DNA of 13,715 bases from Candidatus Omnitrophota bacterium. Its GTDB lineage: Bacteria > Verrucomicrobiota > Verrucomicrobiia > Limisphaerales > UBA1319. Positions 7,633 to 13,715 of this stretch are shown piece after piece (the first letter of the stretch is position 1; each line of letters opens with the position of its first letter). Made by a program: the position numbers and the translations under genes. The DNA is taken from NCBI GenBank assembly GCA_023473405.1, contig JAMCZD010000265.1, positions 1 to 13,715 of the forward strand. Direction: 5' to 3'. The notes under the pieces were generated by a model, which made no database searches, was not told the DNA's origin, and was given only the letters and a program-made list of their open reading frames with translations.

Positions 7633-10600
7633 TTATTGCCGCAAGCGATAGAACCGGCTGTTTCCAGATGGGGTAATAGTCATCGGGCTCGTGGCCCCGT
7701 CAACGTCAGACCAAGGCCCGGTAACCTGGTCTGCTGATTGGAGAGTGCCGGTGCCGGTCCACGAGATAACGACGTTGTTGCCCTGGAGCGCGATGTCCAG
7801 GTGAGCAGTCGAGGGGGCGCCCGAGTTCGGCAGCGCATTGAATTGCGCCTCGGTCAGTTCAGTGTCGGTGCTGAGCACAAACCGATCAAGGAACAGGCCC
7901 AACTCGCGGGTACCGATCTTGAAGATCAGCGGTTGGCCGGCATCCACCTGCGCCTGGGTAACGGTGAAAAGGTTGGTATCATGGGTCATCGTATACACAT
8001 TGGAGGCAGGCACAATGAGGTTGGAGGCCGACACGTTGAAGTTGGTGCTGTTGGCATCATTCGGGAGGTCTCCGAAACCAATGGGGAGCCGGAAGCTATT
8101 TCCGCCGCTGTTATTCGAGTCGGTTATCCTCTGGTCGGCCCGCCAACTATAATATACTGCGTAGGTGCCCGGCTTGGCAAACTTGAGGTAATAAAGGGCG
8201 AAGCTCGAAGAGTTGGCCGTCTGGTTGTCGCCCGTGGCGTAGAGGGCGGAACCGCCGCTTGCCGGGGTGTCATTTGTGACCGCCCAGAGGGTCAATGGCG
8301 CGTTCCTGAGCGTGACCTTGGTGTCCGTTTCAAATGCGATGTAGTTGTCCGACGCGCCCTGCACAATCGCGGGCGGCGGAGGAGGCGGCCCAATGAGGGC
8401 AAACGAGCTCGAGGCGACTTTGATATTGGGCAATCCGGCGGCCTTGATCAGGATATAGTCCACATCAGCCTCGGTGTCCGCGTTTTCGCTGGGGCCCTTG
8501 ATACCGGCCAGTCCCGCGCGTCCGTCTCGGTTCCAGGTCGCCTGCCAATCGGCAGGTTCAGGCTCACTGCCATCCGCTTTCCAGGCCTTGCCGAAGATGT
8601 TGGCTGCGCCGCCCGAAACGTTGGTGGTTTGAAGGAGGCGCATCCAATACCAGGTATTGAACTCGGCGACGAAGCCAGTGATGGCCGGGCCCCAAGCCAA
8701 GTGATCATCCAGGAATTGGATATGCGGCCCCTCGATGCCACCGGGGAAGGTGTTGAGGAGAAGCATATTGATACCGTCCCCCGGGAAGCCGGTGCTGGGG
8801 GCAACCGGATCGCATGCCACGGCTGGGCCGACGATGGCGTTGGCGCCAGAAACAGCGAGGGTCTTGAACCGAATCCGCACCAGGACCTCCTGGGCGTTGT
8901 CGCTATAGCCCGACGCACTGTAAAGCAAGTGGTTGGGATTCAGGAGCATGTTTGTAATGGTAAGCACACCGTTGGCCTGGACCCATGACATGTCGTTATC
9001 GGCGGGAACTGCCACCCAGTTTGGATTCCGCGTGGCGCCGGCGAAGTCGTCCTGGAAGCCATTCACCGTTTGGCCGAAGTCCAAGGGCACCTCGACGAAG
9101 GTATCGATGGCGATCTGTGAATCAGCCGCAATGGCATTTCCGGACCGGTCTTTCACGCCGTTAGCCGTGAGGGTGTATTTCTTGTCGGCGGTGAGCGCGG
9201 ATGTTGCCACCAGGATCGTGTTGGTATCTCCGTTCCGCGAAACGCCGGTGACCGTAACGTCATTATCGATGGTGAAGTTGGCGGCAACGGCATCCTGGAC
9301 TGGCTCGGAAAAGACCACGGTGACCTGGTTTGGATTCCCCAGGGTCTTGGCAGAAACCAAGGTGGGAGGAGTGTTGTCCGCGGTGACGGTCAGAGTTGCT
9401 GCGTCGCTGTTTTGAGTGGGAACCAGGAGGGCGCCTACGACGCAGCGATACTTGTTGCCATTGTCCGATAGCGTCAACGTGGGCGTCTGGTAACTGGATG
9501 AGTTGGCACCCGCAATATTGGCAAAATTGGCTGACCCCGAAGGCGCCATTTGCCACTGATAGGTCAGGTTCTGGCCCGCGGCGCTGACGGTGAACACCGC
9601 CATAGTCTGCTCCGGCGTGGAAACGTCCTGCGGTTGCTGGGTGATCACCAACGTGCTGGGCGGGACTAGGGAGAAGGCACTGGGCGCCATCTGAATGCTC
9701 GGCAAGCCCGCCGCCATGATCAGGATATAATCCACATCCACATCGGTCTCGCCATTGTCACTGGGGCCCTTGATGCCGGCAAATCCCGCCCGACCGGCTT
9801 GTGCCCAGTTTATCTGCCAATCGGCCGGTTCGGGCTGGGTCCCATCGGCCAGCCAGGCCTTGGCAAAGATATTGGGTCCAGCGGCGGTGTTGGTACTGGT
9901 TTGGCGCAAGCGCAACCAGTACCAGGTATTGGCTTGGGGAACGAAGTTCGGAACGACCGGGCCCCAGGCGATGTAGTCATTGAGCATTTGGGCGTGCATG
10001 CCGGTGGTGGGCGCGTAGGTATTACTCAGGAGGAAATTGATGCCCGCGCCGGGATGCGTGTCATCAGGATTGGCGCCGACAGCCGCGCCAACAATAGCAT
10101 TGGCCGCCGGTTCCGCGAGGGTTCGGAACCGCATTCGCAACAGCACTTCCTGGGCTTCGGAGCTGTAACCCGTCGCTTCATACAGCAGGTGATTGGGATT
10201 CCCGGCCAGGGTGGTGATGTTGAGCACCCCATTGGCTTGGACGTAAGCATCGTTCTCGGCCGGGACAGGCACCCAGTTCGAATTCCGGGTGGCACCGGTG
10301 AAGTCGTCCTGGAACCCGTTGATGGGCAGCCCAAACCCGATTGGGACTTCGACTTGGAGATCGATCTGTTTTTGTGAGTTGGCGGCGATTTCGTTTCCGT
10401 AAACGTCCTTCACTCCGTTTTCAATGGTCAATGTATTGGTCTGTCCCACGGCAAAGGCGGACGTTGTGAGCACTATGGTGTTGGTTGCGTCCCCATGGGC
10501 TACGCCGGTAACGGTAATGCCGTTGTCGATGGCAAAACTGGCGCTGCCAGGCGGGGCCGCCACTGGCTCGGAAAAGGCGATGGTAACCTGGTTCGGGCTG

Positions 10601-11751
10601 CCGAGCGTCCTGGCGTAGGTAATGGTGGGCGGGACATTATCCAAATTGACTGTCAGGGTGGCAACGGCGCTGGTAATCGAACCCGAGGTCGTGCTGACCA
10701 CGACGGTGTAGGGCCCGGCCTGGTCCGTGGTGGTTACCGAAAGGGCAAGGGCGTCGCTTGTTTGTCCCGTCAGGTTCGTGCCGTTGAATTGCCATTGATA
10801 ACTCAATGGTGGTTTGCCATCGCCCACTACCGAGAAGTTCGCCGTAGCGCCTACCGTCGGGCCAATGGTGACGGTCTGGTCTTTCGGTTGGGCGACGATC
10901 TCGGGCATGTCTCCCGGCGGAATGGTTTCGCCTGGATTATTGAACAAGGTCTGGATTTCATTGGTAGTGAGCACCCGGTTATAGATTTGCAGTTCATCGA
11001 TCAATCCGCTGAAGGCGGTGTAATCGCCAGAGCCCGCTTCGCGCCCACCGACGCGCAACACAGCGCCGGCTGGGTCGGGTTCGAGGATGGCATCACCGGC
11101 GGCAAAGGATGGATTGTCGCCTGTCGCATAAGACCCAGGATCGGTCCCGTGCTTGGCGATACCGTCCATCCACAGGGTCGTGTGCGGGCTGTTGGTTCCC
11201 GCCGTGGCATCATAGGTGACCGCCACGAAGTGCCAATTACCATCATTGACCTGGAGGCCATAGTCATCCAGGAAACTGGTCCCAAAGGCAGCGGTGCTAC
11301 GTTCCTCCGCGGTTTGCACTTCACCGTAAATGAACAACCCGTTGCCCCCCATTGTGCCCCCGGCAAAGACATTGAACTGCTTGTTACCGGCGCCCCAACT
11401 GCTGGGAGTTCCCTTAAAAACCACACAGCGCTCGCCATCCGCCATGTAGTTTACCCAGGCAGAGATGGTAAAACTTGAGCCCAAATCGACAGTGCCCGGA
11501 TTCGCCAGGTCGAGTGAAGTGGCGGCACCATGCACCACGACTGCGTTGCCGGTTATGCCGGGTTCAAATAGAGCTGTTTGGGTAGAATCACGCAAGGTGG
11601 CGTTGTGATTGCCCGTTTCATCATCGAGGTTATCGTTAAACGTGAAGTGGGCCAGGAGCGCTCCCGATACGGGATTGGCTCCTATGGCCAGGATAACGCC
11701 GATGACGGCGCTCAGTGTCAACCTTGTCAGGTTTCGAGTTGGAGGTTTCAT
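7633..11751 (-). CDS. large secreted LamG / Ig-like / SbsA-like / NGFQDDF multi-module protein
   Basis: The protein has 1372 residues. The start ATG at 11749-11751 places a signal peptide (hydrophobic about 11-29, ending NPVSGA) at the N-terminus; a TTG-initiated extension to 11853 would bury it. The domains in order are: LamG/ConA-like lectin (about 30-265, with SFTISAWV, NWHFVAVTYD, DELQIYNR), Ig-like (about 284-368), SbsA/Big_5-like (about 372-470, AFSEPV), NGFQDDF sandwich (about 475-695), Ig-like (about 700-790), SbsA-like (about 792-890, VFSEPV), second sandwich (about 893-1118), a hexaproline linker (1122-1127), a possible CBM6/35-like sandwich (about 1130-1310, with LGLFLDRFVLS), and a C-terminal domain (about 1313-1372) with GTLQSADQVTGPW that ends FYRLRQ, a terminus I associate with Verrucomicrobia secreted proteins. 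No catalytic domain is evident; carbohydrate binding or cell-surface adhesion is inferred. It is the first gene after the 337-base gap, so it may have its own promoter. Confidence 0.88.
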   Translation of the reverse strand: MKPPTRNLTRLTLSAVIGVILAIGANPVSGALLAHFTFNDNLDDETGNHNATLRDSTQTALFEPGITGNAVVVHGAATSLDLANPGTVDLGSSFTISAWVNYMADGERCVVFKGTPSSWGAGNKQFNVFAGGTMGGNGLFIYGEVQTAEERSTAAFGTSFLDDYGLQVNDGNWHFVAVTYDATAGTNSPHTTLWMDGIAKHGTDPGSYATGDNPSFAAGDAILEPDPAGAVLRVGGREAGSGDYTAFSGLIDELQIYNRVLTTNEIQTLFNNPGETIPPGDMPEIVAQPKDQTVTIGPTVGATANFSVVGDGKPPLSYQWQFNGTNLTGQTSDALALSVTTTDQAGPYTVVVSTTSGSITSAVATLTVNLDNVPPTITYARTLGSPNQVTIAFSEPVAAPPGSASFAIDNGITVTGVAHGDATNTIVLTTSAFAVGQTNTLTIENGVKDVYGNEIAANSQKQIDLQVEVPIGFGLPINGFQDDFTGATRNSNWVPVPAENDAYVQANGVLNITTLAGNPNHLLYEATGYSSEAQEVLLRMRFRTLAEPAANAIVGAAVGANPDDTHPGAGINFLLSNTYAPTTGMHAQMLNDYIAWGPVVPNFVPQANTWYWLRLRQTSTNTAAGPNIFAKAWLADGTQPEPADWQINWAQAGRAGFAGIKGPSDNGETDVDVDYILIMAAGLPSIQMAPSAFSLVPPSTLVITQQPQDVSTPEQTMAVFTVSAAGQNLTYQWQMAPSGSANFANIAGANSSSYQTPTLTLSDNGNKYRCVVGALLVPTQNSDAATLTVTADNTPPTLVSAKTLGNPNQVTVVFSEPVQDAVAANFTIDNDVTVTGVSRNGDTNTILVATSALTADKKYTLTANGVKDRSGNAIAADSQIAIDTFVEVPLDFGQTVNGFQDDFAGATRNPNWVAVPADNDMSWVQANGVLTITNMLLNPNHLLYSASGYSDNAQEVLVRIRFKTLAVSGANAIVGPAVACDPVAPSTGFPGDGINMLLLNTFPGGIEGPHIQFLDDHLAWGPAITGFVAEFNTWYWMRLLQTTNVSGGAANIFGKAWKADGSEPEPADWQATWNRDGRAGLAGIKGPSENADTEADVDYILIKAAGLPNIKVASSSFALIGPPPPPPAIVQGASDNYIAFETDTKVTLRNAPLTLWAVTNDTPASGGSALYATGDNQTANSSSFALYYLKFAKPGTYAVYYSWRADQRITDSNNSGGNSFRLPIGFGDLPNDANSTNFNVSASNLIVPASNVYTMTHDTNLFTVTQAQVDAGQPLIFKIGTRELGLFLDRFVLSTDTELTEAQFNALPNSGAPSTAHLDIALQGNNVVISWTGTGTLQSADQVTGPWSDVDGATSPMTITPSGNSRFYRLRQ
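8398..9075 (-). repeat. NGFQDDF sandwich module, copy 2 of the 1372-residue protein
   Basis: This copy resembles the other copy in the same gene most closely: both have NPNHLLY, a long insertion before the AWGP segment, NTWYW, and a Glu/Asp-rich stretch before VDYILI. Landmarks are VNGFQDDF, QEVLVRIRF, AWGPAI, KAWKADGSEPEPADW and RAGLAGIKGPS. Confidence 0.75.
9667..10329 (-). repeat. NGFQDDF sandwich module, copy 1 of the 1372-residue protein
   Basis: Landmarks are INGFQDDF, NPNHLLYEATGYS, QEVLLRMRF, AWGPVV, NTWYWLRLRQ, AKAWLADGTQPEPADW, RAGFAGIKGPS and VDYILIMAAGLP. The opening is also similar at DNA level: gaagtcgtcctggaacccgtt here is close to gaagtcgtcctggaagccatt at the next copy and to matching stretches near 2475, 3697 and 4693. 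Confidence 0.75.
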
Positions 11752-12088
11752 ATTGGTTGGTCTTGGTTGCTTGCTGCGCTTACGACTCGTTCTCCTCGAT
11801 AAGCCGGCCCCGGCACCCGCCCGGACACGACCTATCGCCGGCTCCGTTGACAAGCCTTGGCAAGAACGGCCAAAAACGCGGCTGATTCATGGAGTGCTGA
11901 ACTAAATTCATTCGGATCAACGTGATTTGAACACATTTCTGAGAGTGCCGCAACGGAAAAATGAAAAATCTTTGGCCCTGCAACCCCGATCAGCGCCAAG
12001 GAATAGTGACTGGACTGAGGTCCAGTGCGATGGGCTGTATCAGTCCTGTGTCCCGATCAGGCCATTTTTTTGATACACTTCAAGCAGC
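11752..12088. other. 337-base gap without a gene between yraN and the secreted-protein group
   Basis: I see no coding sequence here with start signals or composition like the neighbours. Both flanking genes read leftward, so the gap should hold the 3' end of the yraN transcript and probably a promoter for the 1372-residue gene; I cannot name convincing -35/-10 boxes. It contains a 7-bp hairpin (12009-12026). It also contains a weak terminator candidate: on the minus strand TTGGC and GCCAA arms (11995-11999 and 11972-11976) are followed by a T-rich tract (about 11957-11970). Confidence 0.5.
12009..12026. repeat. short hairpin downstream of yraN
   Basis: There is a perfect 7-bp inverted repeat, actggac and gtccagt, around a 4-base loop (tgag). 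It lies 63 bases past the yraN stop codon. No T-run follows on either strand, so it could be part of the transcript end or a protein site; the role is not determinable here. Confidence 0.4.
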
Positions 12089-12517
12089 TCAGGCATAGCG
12101 GTAAGGTGCCGATAGAGGGAAGGAATTTGGCAGGTGCCGAATCTCGCTGACCTTATCGTCGTGAACCAGCACTTCGACGACATCAAAACGCAAGCGGGCG
12201 GGAGGGAAACGAAGGAGTTTGAGGTAATCCAGCGCGGTCTGCGAGAGCAGGCGGCGTTTTCGGGCGTCGACGGCGGCGGCCGGGCGGGTCCAATCTTCCG
12301 ATGACCTTGTTTTGACTTCGACGAAGACGAGGCAATCGACGTCGCGGAAGACCAGGTCGATCTCGCCTCGGCGCGAACGGAAGTTTGCAGTGAGGAATTT
12401 CAGGCCTTTGCTGCGCAGGAACTTTTTCGCCGCCTTTTCGCCCATGACACCGCGTTTGAGGTTGACTGGTTGTGGTGGGGCGGAGCACCAGTTCCTTACG
12501 CGTTCCCAAAGGTTCAT
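12089..12517 (-). CDS. yraN: UPF0102 family protein YraN
   Basis: The protein has 142 residues. UPF0102 proteins have a restriction-endonuclease/Holliday-resolvase-like fold; their cellular role is not settled, and a nuclease function is suggested from the fold only. Visible motifs are G26-E27 with A29-A30, RSRRGEIDLVF (48-57), LVFVEVKTR (63-71), AAVDARKRRLL (81-91) and RFDVVEV (110-116). The putative metal-site residues D54, E67 and K69 (the D...ExK pattern) are all present, so the protein looks intact. The length is slightly above the usual 115-130 residues. The ATG at 12517 starts 10 bases after the rnhB stop, so translation is probably coupled. A later ATG (residue 25, just before GEKAA) would still include the whole core domain. 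Confidence 0.93.
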   Translation of the reverse strand: MNLWERVRNWCSAPPQPVNLKRGVMGEKAAKKFLRSKGLKFLTANFRSRRGEIDLVFRDVDCLVFVEVKTRSSEDWTRPAAAVDARKRRLLSQTALDYLKLLRFPPARLRFDVVEVLVHDDKVSEIRHLPNSFPLSAPYRYA

Positions 12518-12527
12518 TGGCTGGACT

Positions 12528-13184
12528 TTAGAAGAGATCCCGGAACGAGGCCTTGATGGGGGCGAAGCTGTGGCGGTGGCACGGGCAGGGGCCGAATTGG
12601 GCCAAGGCGGCTAGGTGGCGCGGTGTGGCGTAGCCTTTGTGTTCGGCGAAGCCATAAACCGGATAGCGGCGGTCCAAGTCGATCATGATGCGGTCTCGGG
12701 TTACTTTGGCCAGGACACTGGCGGCGGCGATCGAGTAACTCCGGGCGTCACCTTTTACGAGGGGGGTTTGCGGGAACGGGAGGGCGGGCACGAACCGTCC
12801 ATCCACCAGGACATGCATCGGGGGCGGGCGCAACTGACTCAAAGCCTGGCGCATGGCGCGGTAAGTGCCCTGGAGGATATTGAATTGATCGATGCATTCG
12901 ACGTCACTCGAACCGAGTGCATATTGAACCTGGTCGGAGTGGGTGAGCGCGGCGAAAAAACCGTCGCGCTGGGGGGCGGTTAACTGTTTCGAGTCGGTCA
13001 ATCCACGCAACTCACCCGGCAAACTACCGGTGATCCATTCAGCCGGCAAAACAACGGCGGCAGCCAGAACGGGCCCGGCCAAAGGGCCACGTCCGGCTTC
13101 ATCGACACCGGCGATGCAGGAGATGCCACGCAAAAGGAGGCTCCGTTCGAACTCGAATAAGTCTGCGGGGCCTTTGCGTTTCAT
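12528..13184 (-). CDS. rnhB: ribonuclease HII
   Basis: The protein has 218 residues. RNase HII cuts the RNA strand of RNA-DNA hybrids and removes single ribonucleotides misincorporated in DNA, in the cytoplasm. The conserved blocks are GVDEAGRGPLAGPV (26-39), LTDSKQL (62-68), VLVDGR (125-130), KGDARSYSIAAASVLAK (144-160) with TRD, and a C-terminal HSFAPIK (205-211). The four acidic active-site residues are present: D28, E29, D128 and D146. The ATG at 13184 is preferred; the longer frame to 13304 would overlap the end of rplS and add a Pro/Arg-rich, non-conserved N-terminus. It follows rplS by 43 bases and precedes yraN by 10, as in many bacteria. Confidence 0.96.
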   Translation of the reverse strand: MKRKGPADLFEFERSLLLRGISCIAGVDEAGRGPLAGPVLAAAVVLPAEWITGSLPGELRGLTDSKQLTAPQRDGFFAALTHSDQVQYALGSSDVECIDQFNILQGTYRAMRQALSQLRPPPMHVLVDGRFVPALPFPQTPLVKGDARSYSIAAASVLAKVTRDRIMIDLDRRYPVYGFAEHKGYATPRHLAALAQFGPCPCHRHSFAPIKASFRDLF

Positions 13185-13227
13185 CTGGCGGATTTGCCTT
13201 TGCGGAAACGCGGAGCGGAGCCGCCGA

Positions 13228-13689
13228 TTATTTGGCGGATTCGGTCGTTGCCGTGGCTGGCAGTGTGGCAGGTGTGGGAGGAGCGGCCGGTTGCCTATTG
13301 GCATGGGCAGCGGGAGCGGAGTGGGCTTTTCTGCTGCGGATGCCTTTTTCTTTCACCGCCATGGCGCTCTTGCCCACGCGTTTTCGCAAGTAAGTAAGTT
13401 TGGCTCGGCGGACCTTACCGCGGCGTTCGACCTCGACCTTTTCAACGAGAGGCGAATGCACGGGAAACACCCGTTCCACGCCTTCGCCATAGCTGATTCG
13501 ACGGACGGTGAAGGTTGAATTAAGCCCGCGACCGCGCCGGCCTATGACCAAGCCGGCAAAGACTTGGATACGTTCCTTGTCGCCTTCAACGACACGGGTG
13601 TGGACACGAACGCTATCGCCGACGGCGAAGTCCAGGGGGGTCTTCCGAAAGAACTCGGATTCGATTTTGTCAAATAAGGCTTGGCTCAT
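13228..13689 (-). CDS. rplS: 50S ribosomal protein L19 (bL19) with C-terminal extension
   Basis: The protein has 153 residues. bL19 binds 23S rRNA near the 30S-50S interface. The core matches the family along its length: FAVGDSVRVHTRVVEGDKERIQVFAGLVI (21-49), GRGLNSTFTVRRISYGEGVERVFPVHSP (53-80), VERRGKVRRAKLTYLRKRVGKSA (87-109). Typical bL19 is about 115 residues, so residues about 118-153 are an extra tail rich in Ala, Pro and Thr, probably disordered. The ATG at 13689 gives the normal N-terminus. Only 26 bases lie upstream in the window; trmD would be expected beyond the edge. It is first of the rplS-rnhB-yraN block. Confidence 0.97.
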   Translation of the reverse strand: MSQALFDKIESEFFRKTPLDFAVGDSVRVHTRVVEGDKERIQVFAGLVIGRRGRGLNSTFTVRRISYGEGVERVFPVHSPLVEKVEVERRGKVRRAKLTYLRKRVGKSAMAVKEKGIRSRKAHSAPAAHANRQPAAPPTPATLPATATTESAK

Positions 13690-13715
13690 AAATCATCTTT
13701 CTAGGGCGAGATCGG

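Noticed and set aside
7738..8988. Open frame of 416 codons on the plus strand inside the 1372-residue gene
   Set aside because: It is antisense to coherent, well-conserved domains. Its translation is Arg/Gly/Val-rich with no recognisable motif, as expected for a shadow frame in GC-rich DNA.
10495..11478. Open frame of 327 codons on the plus strand opposite the LamG region
   Set aside because: It is antisense to a clear LamG/Ig-like coding region, has no recognisable domain and has no start context.
11752..11853. TTG-initiated N-terminal extension of the 1372-residue protein
   Set aside because: The extra 34 residues are Arg/Pro-rich and would place the signal peptide internally; the ATG at 11751 gives a normal secreted N-terminus.
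13186..13241. Nine-base direct repeat tggcggatt (13186-13194 and 13233-13241) around the rplS-rnhB junction
   Set aside because: It is too short to mean much in GC-rich DNA, with no target-site or mobile-element features.
13185..13304. Longer start for rnhB overlapping rplS
   Set aside because: The additional 40 residues are not RNase HII-like and overlap the rplS coding end; the ATG at 13184 gives the usual family length.

Overview
The window looks like a chromosomal segment of a GC-rich Verrucomicrobiota bacterium, probably near the Pedosphaera/Limisphaera group. This is inferred from three things: a pseudopilin with the H-X9-DG motif, very large secreted LamG/Ig-like proteins with a C-terminal FYRLR-ending domain, and twin-arginine-exported glycosidase-like proteins. 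No rRNA, tRNA, CRISPR array, insertion sequence or phage gene is visible. All seven recognised genes lie on the minus strand, so they read from the right edge to the left.

Right end (about 12089-13689): a conserved housekeeping block, rplS (ribosomal protein bL19), rnhB (RNase HII) and yraN (UPF0102 nuclease-fold protein). They are spaced 43 and 10 bases apart, as in the widespread trmD-rplS-rnhB-yraN order. A 337-base gap without a gene follows (11752-12088). It contains short inverted repeats and probably separates the housekeeping block from the accessory region.

Left 11.7 kb: an accessory group of secreted proteins. In order of transcription these are a 1372-residue LamG/Ig/lectin-like protein, a 286-residue H-X9-DG pseudopilin, an 843-residue protein with an unrecognised cysteine- and tryptophan-rich N-terminal domain, a 686-residue protein made only of binding-type modules, and a GH38 alpha-mannosidase-like protein with a Tat signal that runs off the left edge. 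Three of the five share one building block: an Ig-like domain, a 'VFSEPV' SbsA/Big_5-like domain, and a concanavalin-A-like sandwich opening with NGFQDDF and closing with VDYILI..AGLP. The sandwich occurs five times.

The main points for the hunt are this repeated module set in neighbouring secreted proteins of different architecture, the novel domain at the front of the 843-residue protein, the apparent loss of the catalytic nucleophile in the GH38-like protein, and a pair of inverted palindromic repeats at the start of the 686-residue gene. A surface or secreted glycan-handling function fits the group, but that is inference.
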